Assembly (NCBI GenBank): GCA_900759015.1
Contig: CAAEUE010000005.1
Coordinates: 62,001 to 126,000 of the forward strand
Direction of reading: 5' to 3'
Length of the DNA: 64,000 bases
DNA from: Clostridia bacterium
GTDB taxonomy: Bacteria; Bacillota; Clostridia; TANB77; CAG-508
In this document: one piece after another, positions 8,063 to 15,601 of the stretch
Layout: the number at the start of each line of letters is the position of its first letter
How positions within the stretch are numbered: position 1 is the stretch's first letter
Position numbers and translations under genes: made by a program
Notes under the pieces: generated by a model
What the model was told of the DNA's origin: nothing
Databases searched by the model: none
What the model saw: the letters and a program-made list of their open reading frames with translations, nothing else

Positions 8063-8171
8063 ATTGCGTAGGAAAAATCGCTAGATTTTTCTGAAGCAAC
8101 AAGGTTAAGTTACTTATGACTGTGCGATTGCGAAGCAATCTGTACATGTGGCGAAGCCACTTTTCTTATAT
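8063..8171 (+). ncRNA. Candidate structured repeat element, copy B
   Basis: Between tRNA-Asp and tRNA-Phe lie three hairpins: an outer TTGC/GCAA stem (8064-8067 with 8096-8099) enclosing GGAAAAATC/GATTTTTCT (8071-8092); GATTGC-GAA-GCAATC (8126-8140); and GTGGC-GAA-GCCAC (8148-8160). The linker and the tail ACTTTTCTTATA match copy A at 519-626, while stem bases differ and pairing is kept. As it sits inside a tRNA transcript it would be transcribed with the tRNAs. It could be a small RNA, a processing element or a non-autonomous repeat. Confidence 0.5.
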
Positions 8172-8231
8172 ATAGGAAATGGTGTGGAAAACATATAAGA
8201 AAAAATATAGTTATCAACAATTTAATAATAA

Positions 8232-8307
8232 GCCTCGATAGCTCAGTTGGTAGAGCAAGGGACTGAAAATCCCTGTGTCACTGGTTCGATTCCCGTTCGA
8301 GGCACCA
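8232..8307 (+). tRNA. tRNA-Phe (anticodon GAA)
   Basis: A 76-base cloverleaf: acceptor GCCTCGA/TCGAGGC (pairing completed across the standard arms), anticodon loop CTGAAAA with GAA reading TTC/TTT, T-loop TTCGATT, discriminator A and an encoded CCA end. It is followed directly by a terminator. Confidence 0.97.
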
Positions 8308-8349
8308 AAATAACAGTGTCAAAGATTTTATAGATACTGTTATTTTTTT
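8307..8349 (+). terminator. Terminator of the tRNA cluster
   Basis: AAAATAACAGT (8307-8317) pairs with ACTGTTATTTT (8336-8346), extended inward by three more pairs, then a T run to 8349. Confidence 0.8.
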
Positions 8350-8385
8350 GTAAAATTTTATTAAAAATCAAAAAGAATGTGCATA

Positions 8386-8422
8386 AACGAACCATAATAA
8401 AAAATATAATGGTTTGTTTTTT
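8386..8422 (+). terminator. Second terminator-like hairpin
   Basis: AACGAACCAT (8386-8395) pairs with ATGGTTTGTT (8409-8418; one G-T pair) and is followed by more T residues. It may back up the preceding terminator before dapF. Confidence 0.55.
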
Positions 8423-8491
8423 ACAATTTAGTGTGTCAAAAGTAACCAAATATCATCACCTTACATATGTATAATGTATGGAGGTGTAAAT

Positions 8492-9337
8492 ATGGTTACT
8501 TTTACTAAAATGCACGGACTAGGCAATGATTACATATGTATAAATTGTTTGGAGAATATATTATCAGAAAATAAATTGCCACAAATAGCTAGATATATGT
8601 GTAACAGAAATTTTGGAATTGGGGCAGATGGACTTATTTTAGTACAAGAAAGCACTGTAGCAGATATAAAGATGAGAATCTTTAACAAAGATGGTTCAGA
8701 AGCTGAAATGTGTGGGAATGGAATAAGATGTTTTGCTAAATATATTTATGATAACAAAATAATAGATAAACAAAGTATAAGTATAGAAACAAAAGCAGGA
8801 ATAAAGGCTGTAAGATTAAAAGTACTAAATGGCGAAGTTTACGAAGTCGAAGTAGATATGGGAAGACCAATTTTTGATGATATAAAAAATATAAGTGTTC
8901 AAAATAATTATAGAATTCCAATATCAGTTAATATTAAGGTGGATGACACTAGATTTATAGGAAATTATGTTTCTATGGGAAATCCACATTTAGTTATTTT
9001 TGTAAATAATGTAGAAAATATTGATATAGAAAAATACGGACCAGCAATTGAAAATATGAAATGTTTTCCAAATAAAATAAATGTAGAATTTGTTCAATGT
9101 TTAGGCAGAAATACATTAAAGATTAGAACATGGGAAAGAGGAGTAGGAGAAACCTATGCGTGTGGAACAGGATCTTGTGCTTCTTTTTGCATAGCTTATT
9201 ATAAAGGAATATGTTCTAGTTATGTTAAAGTTATATTAAAAGGTGGAGAACTAAAATTAAATTATAATAAACAAAATGGACATATTATTATGAGTGGTAT
9301 TGCAACAAAAGTATATGATGGAAATATAACCATATAG
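8492..9337 (+). CDS. dapF: Diaminopimelate epimerase
   Basis: The 281-residue cytosolic enzyme interconverts LL- and meso-diaminopimelate, the last step before meso-DAP enters lysine or peptidoglycan synthesis. The two catalytic cysteines are present: Cys74 in EMCGNGIRC and Cys224 in YACGTGSCAS. The N-terminal FTKMHGLGNDY and the C-terminal GGEL segment are typical. The start chosen is ATG 8492 because GGAGG (8480-8484) lies 7 bases before it; an ATG at 8474 would put that site inside the gene. DapL at 12347 makes its substrate, so the window encodes two consecutive steps of the aminotransferase DAP route. Confidence 0.95.
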   Translation: MVTFTKMHGLGNDYICINCLENILSENKLPQIARYMCNRNFGIGADGLILVQESTVADIKMRIFNKDGSEAEMCGNGIRCFAKYIYDNKIIDKQSISIETKAGIKAVRLKVLNGEVYEVEVDMGRPIFDDIKNISVQNNYRIPISVNIKVDDTRFIGNYVSMGNPHLVIFVNNVENIDIEKYGPAIENMKCFPNKINVEFVQCLGRNTLKIRTWERGVGETYACGTGSCASFCIAYYKGICSSYVKVILKGGELKLNYNKQNGHIIMSGIATKVYDGNITI

Positions 9338-9397
9338 CTATACAAAATTAGTAAAATATGATAAAACTAATGGGATATCAAAATAGGAGAAATAAAA

Positions 9398-10666
9398 ATG
9401 AATGTAGAAAAATATTTACAAGGATTTTTTCCTGGGACTAAAGGACCAACATTAGATGCAATGAAATACTTTATGGAAAAATTAGGTCATCCAGAAGGAA
9501 ATCTAAAATTTATACATATAGCTGGAACAAATGGAAAAGGTAGTTGTACAGAAATGATGACAAATATCTTTTTAAAAAGTGGATATAAAGTAGGAAAATT
9601 TATATCACCACATTTAATAAAATATAATGAAAGAATCAGTGTTAACAACATAAATATTACTAATAAAGAGATGGAAGAAATTATAATTAAATTAGATCCA
9701 TTAGTTAAAGAATATAATGCAACTCATGAGAGAAATGTTACTTTATTCGAGCTAGAAACAACAATGGCTATAGTATATTTTGAAAGCCAAAAATGTGATG
9801 TAGTTGTTATGGAAGTTGGAATGGGTGGTTTATATGATTGTACAAATATAATTTATCCTGAAATTTCTATTATTAATTCCATAGGATATGACCATATGAA
9901 TGTTTTGGGAAATTCATTAGAAGAAATCGCTTTTCAAAAAGCAGGTATAATAAAGAAAAATTCAAATACAATTTATATAAGCCAGAGTGAAAGCGTTGAT
10001 AAAGTTATTATAGATAAATGTGCAAAAGAAAATAATGAATTGCATTTAATAAATAAAAAAGAGATACAAAATTATTCATATAATAAGGATTTTCAAATTT
10101 TTGATTATAAGCAATATAAAAATATAAAGATAAAACTTAAAGGAGAATCTCAAATATATAATGCAAGTATTTGTTTAGAAGCAGTAGATATTCTGAAAAA
10201 CAGATATAACTTGCCAGAAGAAAAGGTAAGAGAAGCATTAGAAACCGTAATACACAAGGGGAGATTCGAAACACTACATGAAAATCCTACAGTTATATAT
10301 GATGGGGGACACAATGAACTCGCAATAAAGAATTTTATAAATTCAGTAAATATGTATTATAAGGATACTAAAAAGATGTTTATAATATCTTTACTAAAAT
10401 CTAAAGATTATAAAACTGTATTAAAACTATTAGTAAAAAATGATGATAATATTTATATATTTACAAATGGAAATAGTAAAGAAAGATACTGGGATAACAA
10501 AGTTTTAAGTGAAGAAGCTATAAGGCTAGATGGAAAAAATGTAAGTGCTATGGATTTAAATGAATCTATAAAAAAGAGTTTACACGAGTATAAAGATTAT
10601 ACAATTTTCATCGTAGGAAGTTTTTATATTTATGGTGATGTAATTAAGTATATAAATGAAGAATAA
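9398..10666 (+). CDS. folC: Folylpolyglutamate / dihydrofolate synthase
   Basis: The 422-residue Mur-ligase-superfamily enzyme adds glutamate to folates (and, in bifunctional forms, to dihydropteroate) using ATP. The P-loop HIAGTNGKGS is at ~41-50, followed by GKFISPHLIKYNERISVN and VVMEVGMGGLYDCTN; the latter differs a little from the usual GLGGRLDATN. The C-terminal glutamate-ligase part contains VIYDGGHNE. Length is normal. An AGGAGA site precedes the ATG. It lies 60 bases after dapF and ends at a bidirectional hairpin before the convergent murE. Confidence 0.9.
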   Translation: MNVEKYLQGFFPGTKGPTLDAMKYFMEKLGHPEGNLKFIHIAGTNGKGSCTEMMTNIFLKSGYKVGKFISPHLIKYNERISVNNINITNKEMEEIIIKLDPLVKEYNATHERNVTLFELETTMAIVYFESQKCDVVVMEVGMGGLYDCTNIIYPEISIINSIGYDHMNVLGNSLEEIAFQKAGIIKKNSNTIYISQSESVDKVIIDKCAKENNELHLINKKEIQNYSYNKDFQIFDYKQYKNIKIKLKGESQIYNASICLEAVDILKNRYNLPEEKVREALETVIHKGRFETLHENPTVIYDGGHNELAIKNFINSVNMYYKDTKKMFIISLLKSKDYKTVLKLLVKNDDNIYIFTNGNSKERYWDNKVLSEEAIRLDGKNVSAMDLNESIKKSLHEYKDYTIFIVGSFYIYGDVIKYINEE

Positions 10667-10671
10667 TTCAA

Positions 10672-10704
10672 AAGCTGCACTAAAAAAGTGCAGCTTAATT
10701 TTTT
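10672..10704. terminator. Terminator between folC and murE
   Basis: AAGCTGCAC (10672-10680) and GTGCAGCTT (10688-10696) form a 9-bp stem with loop TAAAAAA and a tail AATTTTTTTT on the plus strand. Confidence 0.85.
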
Positions 10705-12204
10705 TTATTCTACTGGTTTTCTTTCGCCAGAAGCAATCATTTCTTCTATAGCGTCATGAATAACGACTCTTTCGTCATATGGGTATTTAACATGCATATA
10801 TTCAATATATAAATCACTTCCAAGTCCAGGTAGTACAATGATGTCATCTGGAGTTGCAATAGATAGAGCATATTTAATAGCTTCAGTTCTATTTAAAATA
10901 CGTACATATTTACCACCAGATTTTTTTAGTCCAACTTCGATATCGTCTAGAATTTTATTAGGGTCTTCTGTACGAATTTGGTCAGAAGTAAGTATTGTTA
11001 AGTCTGCTAAATTACCAGAGATTTCTCCCATTATAGGACGTTTTTTAGAATCTCTGTCTCCACCAACACCCCAAGTACAAATAACTCTACCTTTAGTATA
11101 AGGTTTAACAGTTTCCAAAATAGATTGTAGGCTAGATGGTGTATGTGCATAGTCTATTAATATTTTTAGACCTAATTTGTTAGGAACAACTTCGCTTCTA
11201 CCAAATACTTTAATATTTTTTAAAGCTTCTTGAATATCTTTAACATGAGCACCAAAATAAGTAGCAATACCGATAGCTCCTAAACAGTTATATACCATAT
11301 ATTTTCCTGGTATAGAAACTCTTACAGGGAATTCTTTATCATTCATACAAAGTGTGAAATCAACACCAGTATTACTTAAATTTAAATCTTTTGCCATTAC
11401 ATCAGCTTTAGTATCCATTGCAAAACTTCTTAATTCTTTATCTGGTAAAAGATTTGGAATTCTAGCTGTATATTCATTATCTAAATTAAATACTACAAAT
11501 GGAGCCATTTTAGCTAAAGAAAGTTTAGCTTCGAAATAGTCTTCCATATCTTTGTGCTCTTTTGGACTTATATGATCCTCAGAAAGATTTGTGAATAGAA
11601 CTGCATCAAATTCACAACCAACAACTCTGTCTAATTTCATTGCTTGTGAAGATACTTCTAAAACAACTATGTCAACGTTTTCTTTAACCATCATAGCTAA
11701 AGTCTTTTGAATTTTATAGCTTTCTGCAGTTGTTCTGTCACAATCTTCGATTTTTTCATCATTAATATATATAGCAATACTTCCAATTAACCCAACTTTA
11801 AGTCCATGTTTTTGAAGTATAGATTTTATCATATAAGTAGATGTAGTTTTTCCTTTTGTTCCAGTAACTCCAATAAGTTTTAATTTTTTTGATGGATTAT
11901 CATATAAATTACAACTCGCTACTGCAAGTGTATGACGAATGTTATTAACTTTAAGTATTGTTACACTTTCTGGTACTTCATAATCTGTAATATTACATGT
12001 TTCATCAATAACGATAGCAGATGCACCATTTTGAACAGCACTATTTATAAATTTAGTTCCATCCAAATCATATCCTTTTATTGCAAAAAACATATCATTT
12101 TTTTCTATAACCCTTGAATCTGAAGAAATATTATTAATTTCTGTATCTAAGTTACCAACAGATTCAATTATGTTTACATTGTTAAAAATATCTTTAATCT
12201 TCAT
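10705..12204 (-). CDS. murE: MurE-type UDP-MurNAc-tripeptide synthetase (unusual specificity motifs)
   Basis: The 499-residue protein has all three Mur-ligase domains: an N-terminal UDP-binding domain, a central ATPase with GVTGTKGKTTSTYM, and a C-terminal domain with GVGGDRDSKKRP. MurE adds the third amino acid to UDP-MurNAc-L-Ala-D-Glu. DAP-adding enzymes carry DNPR and KGHE motifs that hold meso-DAP; here residues 408-411 read DQIR and 460-464 read GLGSD. The nearby dapF and dapL nonetheless suggest DAP. The start at 12204 is chosen because AGAGGTG lies 6 bases upstream; an upstream in-frame ATG at 12225 lacks a site. It is divergent from dapL. Confidence 0.85.
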   Translation of the reverse strand: MKIKDIFNNVNIIESVGNLDTEINNISSDSRVIEKNDMFFAIKGYDLDGTKFINSAVQNGASAIVIDETCNITDYEVPESVTILKVNNIRHTLAVASCNLYDNPSKKLKLIGVTGTKGKTTSTYMIKSILQKHGLKVGLIGSIAIYINDEKIEDCDRTTAESYKIQKTLAMMVKENVDIVVLEVSSQAMKLDRVVGCEFDAVLFTNLSEDHISPKEHKDMEDYFEAKLSLAKMAPFVVFNLDNEYTARIPNLLPDKELRSFAMDTKADVMAKDLNLSNTGVDFTLCMNDKEFPVRVSIPGKYMVYNCLGAIGIATYFGAHVKDIQEALKNIKVFGRSEVVPNKLGLKILIDYAHTPSSLQSILETVKPYTKGRVICTWGVGGDRDSKKRPIMGEISGNLADLTILTSDQIRTEDPNKILDDIEVGLKKSGGKYVRILNRTEAIKYALSIATPDDIIVLPGLGSDLYIEYMHVKYPYDERVVIHDAIEEMIASGERKPVE

Positions 12205-12258
12205 TTGTTTCACCTCTTGCAGCAATTATATACTCTTTTATTTTTTTTGTACATACTA

Positions 12259-12287
12259 TTGACAATAAAACATATAAATAATATAAA
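12259..12287 (+). promoter_or_regulatory. Sigma-A promoter of dapL
   Basis: TTGACA (12259-12264), a 17-base spacer and TATAAA (12282-12287) lie 60 bases before the dapL start, in the divergent murE-dapL gap. Confidence 0.75.
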
Positions 12288-12346
12288 ATAATAAGAGAAA
12301 TTTCTAACTAGAAATTCTGTAATTAAAGACTCTTAGGAGGAAAAAA

Positions 12347-13585
12347 ATGATTAAAATTAACGAAAATTTTTTAAAAATGCAAGATAGCTATTTATTTTCT
12401 ACAATAGCTAAAAAGGTGGCAAAATATCAGGAGGAACATCCAGATAAAAAAATTATTAAATTAGGAATAGGAGATGTAACAAAACCTATAGTTCCTAAAG
12501 TATTGGAGCAAATGAAAAAAGCAGTAGAAGAAGAAGGAGCAGGCAATACTTTTAGAGGTTATGGTCCAGAACAAGGATATGACTTCTTAAGAAATGCAAT
12601 AGTAAAATATGATTATGAAAAAAGAGGAGTAAAAATAGATCCAGATGAAGTTTTTGTATCAGATGGTGCTAAATGTGATTGTGGTAATATTGTAGATTTA
12701 TTTGATGTAGATAATAAAGTTGCAATAACAGATCCAGTATATCCAGTATATTTAGATACAAATATAATGTCTGGAAGAACAGGTAAATACGACGAGGAAA
12801 CAGGAAAATATGAGGGAATTATTTACATACCATGTACATCAGAAAATAATTTTACACCAGAACTTCCAAAAGAAGTTCCAGATATGATATATCTATGTTT
12901 TCCAAATAATCCAACAGGAACAGTTATATCAAAAGAAGAATTAGCTAAATGGGTAAAATATGCTAAAGAAAATAATTCTATTATTTTATATGATGCTGCA
13001 TATGAAGCTTTCATAACAGAAGATGATATTCCACATACTATTTATGAAATTGATGGAGCAAAAGAAGTTGCAATAGAATTTAAAAGCTTTTCAAAAACAG
13101 CTGGCTTTACAGGAATAAGATGTGCATATACAATTGTTCCAAAAGAATTAAAAGTAAAAGCAAGTAATGGAGAAGAAGTTAGCTTAAATAAAATGTGGAA
13201 CAGAAGACAATGTACAAAATTTAATGGTGTATCATATGTAACACAAAGAGGAGCAGAAGCTGTTTATTCAGAAGAAGGACAAAAAGAAATAAGAGAAAAT
13301 ATTAAATATTATTTAGAAAATGCGAAAATAATAAGAGAAGGATTAGATGAAGTTGGTATAGAGTATTATGGAGGAATTAATTCACCATATATATGGCTTA
13401 AAGTACCAAACAATATGAAATCTTGGGATTTCTTTGATTTATTATTAGAGAAAGCAAATGTTGTAGGAACACCAGGTGTTGGTTTTGGACCAAGTGGTGA
13501 AGGATATTTTAGATTAACAGCATTTGGTGAAAGAAAAAATACAGAAGAAGCAATGAAGAGAATTAAAGAAACATTGCAATTCTAG
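12347..13585 (+). CDS. dapL: LL-diaminopimelate aminotransferase
   Basis: The 412-residue class I/II PLP enzyme converts tetrahydrodipicolinate directly to LL-DAP with glutamate as amino donor, bypassing the acyl intermediates. The DapL-like features are the opening INENFLKMQDSYLFSTIAKKV, the loop KLGIGDVTKPI, the long FRGYGPEQGYDFLR segment and the PLP-lysine motif SFSKTAGFTG. The AGGAGG site (12335-12340) is well placed. It is followed at 27 bases by lepB, likely in the same transcript. DapL with DapF supplies meso-DAP. Confidence 0.93.
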   Translation: MIKINENFLKMQDSYLFSTIAKKVAKYQEEHPDKKIIKLGIGDVTKPIVPKVLEQMKKAVEEEGAGNTFRGYGPEQGYDFLRNAIVKYDYEKRGVKIDPDEVFVSDGAKCDCGNIVDLFDVDNKVAITDPVYPVYLDTNIMSGRTGKYDEETGKYEGIIYIPCTSENNFTPELPKEVPDMIYLCFPNNPTGTVISKEELAKWVKYAKENNSIILYDAAYEAFITEDDIPHTIYEIDGAKEVAIEFKSFSKTAGFTGIRCAYTIVPKELKVKASNGEEVSLNKMWNRRQCTKFNGVSYVTQRGAEAVYSEEGQKEIRENIKYYLENAKIIREGLDEVGIEYYGGINSPYIWLKVPNNMKSWDFFDLLLEKANVVGTPGVGFGPSGEGYFRLTAFGERKNTEEAMKRIKETLQF

Positions 13586-13612
13586 TATAAGCTAGGAGGC
13601 AATTATTAAAAT

Positions 13613-14242
13613 ATGAATATTAATGAAGAATTAAAAAATATTCTAGAGTGGGTAATATGTATTATTATAGCGGTAGTTTTAGGACTATGGATACGATATT
13701 ACATAATGACACCAACTCAAGTTCAATCTGTTTCTATGAAACCAACATTAATAGAAGGTCAAAGATTGATATTAAATAGAACAATACGTTTAACTCATAA
13801 ACTACCAGAAAGAGGAGATATTATAACTTTTGAGGCACCAACTGAAGATTATTTAACAGAGGCAGAGTTTGAAGAATCTCCAACTGCAAGGTATGAAGAA
13901 CCAGATAATAAATTTGTTCATAATGTATTAGAAATAGGAAAAGTAAGTTATATAAAAAGAGTAATTGCCTTACCAGGTGAACATGTTAAGATTCAAAATG
14001 GAAAAGTATATGTTAATGGAGAAGAATTAGAAGAGGATTATTTATCTTCTAGTGTAAGGACAGAATCTGAAGGTGGTTTGTTAGTAGATTTTACAGTACC
14101 AGAGGGAACTGTGTTTGCAATGGGAGATAATAGACAAGAAAGTCATGATTGTAGGGCATTTGGTTGTATTCCACAAGACAAGATAGAAAGTATAGTTCTT
14201 TTTAGATTCTGGCCATTTGATAAATTTGGAAAAGTTGAATAA
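13613..14242 (+). CDS. lepB: Type I signal peptidase
   Basis: The 209-residue S26 serine protease removes signal peptides from exported proteins at the outer face of the membrane. One N-terminal membrane helix (residues ~13-31) is followed by the catalytic Ser41 in QSVSMKPT, the general-base Lys115 in SYIKRVIALPGE, and the GDNRQESHDCRAFG box. An insertion of acidic character (residues ~72-105) separates the first two boxes. AGGAGG precedes the ATG at 13613, 27 bases after dapL. The transcript probably ends at the palindromic repeat at 14304-14336. Confidence 0.93.
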   Translation: MNINEELKNILEWVICIIIAVVLGLWIRYYIMTPTQVQSVSMKPTLIEGQRLILNRTIRLTHKLPERGDIITFEAPTEDYLTEAEFEESPTARYEEPDNKFVHNVLEIGKVSYIKRVIALPGEHVKIQNGKVYVNGEELEEDYLSSSVRTESEGGLLVDFTVPEGTVFAMGDNRQESHDCRAFGCIPQDKIESIVLFRFWPFDKFGKVE

Positions 14243-14250
14243 AAAAGATA

Positions 14251-14336
14251 GGGATTTTGGATGTTCCTTTTTTATAATAGGGATTTGGGGACATTCCTAG
14301 CAGGGGATTTAGGGACGTTCCTTAAATCCCTTTTTT
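14251..14336. repeat. Repeat cluster: palindromic repeat copy 2 with degenerate half copies; doubles as terminator
   Basis: Positions 14304-14330 are the exact reverse complement of the 27-bp repeat at 2997-3023, followed by TTTTTT (14331-14336), so it forms a credible terminator after lepB. Upstream, GGGATTTTGGATGTTCC (from 14251) and GGGATTTGGGGACATTCC (from 14280) are degraded half copies. Three units in under 90 bases suggest local amplification of the repeat. Confidence 0.8.
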
Positions 14337-14405
14337 AGTGAAAAAGTAGTGAATTTATTAAAATCAATAATTGTAAAATTATTTTTGCTATTATTGGTTA
14401 TTTTA

Positions 14406-14434
14406 TTGCTTAAAATGTAGAAATATGATATATA
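14406..14434 (+). promoter_or_regulatory. Possible promoter of a small gene
   Basis: TTGCTT (14406-14411), a 17-base spacer and TATATA (14429-14434) precede the 29-codon frame at 14472. The match is moderate and the region is very AT-rich, so it may be fortuitous. Confidence 0.35.
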
Positions 14435-14471
14435 TTAACTGAATTAATTTATTTGAAATAAAGGGAAATAT

Positions 14472-14561
14472 ATGAAATTTAAGGGGATATTAAAAAATTG
14501 TAAATTTAATAATAATGTAGGAAAAAACTACATTTTGTTATTGTGCGACTCGCTAGTGTGA
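14472..14561 (+). CDS. Possible small peptide gene, 29 residues
   Basis: The 378-base gap between lepB and the DUF5071-like gene holds the repeats described above and this frame. ATG 14472 follows AAAGGG at 6-7 bases. The peptide opens MKFKGILKNCKFNN, contains two cysteines and a hydrophobic YILLL stretch. Its stop codon lies inside the terminator at 14549-14582, and a possible promoter lies upstream. No family is recognised. A promoter, ribosome site, frame and terminator in order make it more than a random frame, but a non-coding small RNA ending at the same terminator is equally possible. Confidence 0.3.
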   Translation: MKFKGILKNCKFNNNVGKNYILLLCDSLV

Positions 14562-14582
14562 AAGACATTGGCGAGTTTTTTG
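14549..14582 (+). terminator. Strong rho-independent terminator
   Basis: CTCGCTAGTGT (14549-14559) pairs along 11 positions with ACATTGGCGAG, allowing G-T pairs, and is followed by TTTTTT. No long gene ends here, which implies a short transcript from the preceding 200 bases or read-through from lepB. Confidence 0.75.
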
Positions 14583-14619
14583 CATATAAAAGATTATTCA
14601 ATAAGGAGAATCATATTTT

Positions 14620-15097
14620 ATGGAGAAAAGAAAATTGCATAAATCAAAAGATTTAATAGGATATGGAATTGATGAATTATTTGAAATGCTAAATATAAAA
14701 AATGATAAAGATATTCAAGAAAAGCGGAATTGAAGAAGGTAAAAAAATAGAATACATGTCAATATTATTTAGACCGATAGAAACTAAAGAAATCTGGGAG
14801 AATTGTGCGAAGATAATTGTTAACCAAAGTAAAGAAAAAACTTCAAGATATCATTATGAGCTATTGCATTGGTTAGAAAATAAACAATGGCCAGGATATG
14901 ATATTATTTTTGAATATATTAAAAAAATACCAGAAACAGATTTATATAAAACATATGGATTTTGTATAAAAGAAGCTGATAAAGAACAAAAAAACGAATG
15001 GCTAAATAATTTAATTAGCTTATTAAAAGGAAACGACTTATATAATTATTTAACAGAAGATGAAAAAAGAATAATAAATAAAATGAGAAAGAAGTGA
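14620..15097 (+). pseudogene. DUF5071-like protein, interrupted by a frameshift
   Basis: ATG 14620 with GGAG upstream opens a frame (MEKRKLHKSKDLIGYGIDE..) that stops at 14733. The continuation is in the +1 frame: dropping one base near 14725 joins DIQEK to GIEEGKKIEYMS, matching IQEHGIEEGKKVKNMS in the next gene. The joined protein would be about 157 residues, the size of that paralog. The second half contains WENCAKII and WLENKQWPGYDIIFEYI, the NWPG-type pattern I associate with DUF5071. An alternative start at 14702 would give a shortened 131-residue protein but lacks a ribosome site. An assembly error is possible. Confidence 0.6.
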
Positions 15098-15101
15098 CAA
15101 T

Positions 15102-15563
15102 ATGGATATTAATCAAATTTTTAATATGATAGACGATAGATATATAGCGAACAATGATTTAAAAATTCAAGAACATGGAATAGAAGAAGGAAAGAAAGTA
15201 AAAAATATGTCTGTATTTTTCCAACCAAAAGAAAATAAAGGAGTATGGGAAAATTGTGCAAAGATAATAGCAAGTCATACTGATAAAGAATTGGAACGAT
15301 ATTTACCGCTTGCATTGGAATGGTTTCAAGATGCGAATTGGCCAGGATATGTAACAATTCGAGATAGATTAAGAAAAATGAATTGTGATTTTATATATAA
15401 TGCATATAGTAGTGCAATTTATGAAGCATACAGAATTCAAGATTGGATATGGGTGTATTGGCTGACTGAACTACTTACTATTCCAGGTTTAAAAGATAAA
15501 TTAAGTAAAGAAGAAAAACAAATGATAGAACAAGGGGCTAAAAATTCTGAAATGGATGATTAA
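15102..15563 (+). CDS. DUF5071-like hypothetical protein
   Basis: The 153-residue protein is a tandem paralog of the preceding interrupted gene, only 4 bases downstream of it. Shared blocks are GIEEGKKVKNMS, WENCAKIIASHTDKE and WFQDANWPGYVTI, then an amphipathic C-terminus ending in LSKEEKQMIEQ. The centre resembles DUF5071, a small domain of unknown function sometimes met among immunity-like proteins; this family call is from memory of the pattern, not a search. No signal peptide or membrane segment is visible. The start lacks a clear Shine-Dalgarno and may rely on translational coupling to the gene before it. Confidence 0.6.
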   Translation: MDINQIFNMIDDRYIANNDLKIQEHGIEEGKKVKNMSVFFQPKENKGVWENCAKIIASHTDKELERYLPLALEWFQDANWPGYVTIRDRLRKMNCDFIYNAYSSAIYEAYRIQDWIWVYWLTELLTIPGLKDKLSKEEKQMIEQGAKNSEMDD

Positions 15564-15601
15564 ATTATCAAAAAGAAAAATTTATGGAGGAAAAATAAAA
15601 T

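Noticed and set aside
14620..14800. Programmed frameshift in the DUF5071-like gene
   Set aside because: No classical slippery heptamer or stimulatory structure is visible near 14725; decay or an assembly error is simpler.
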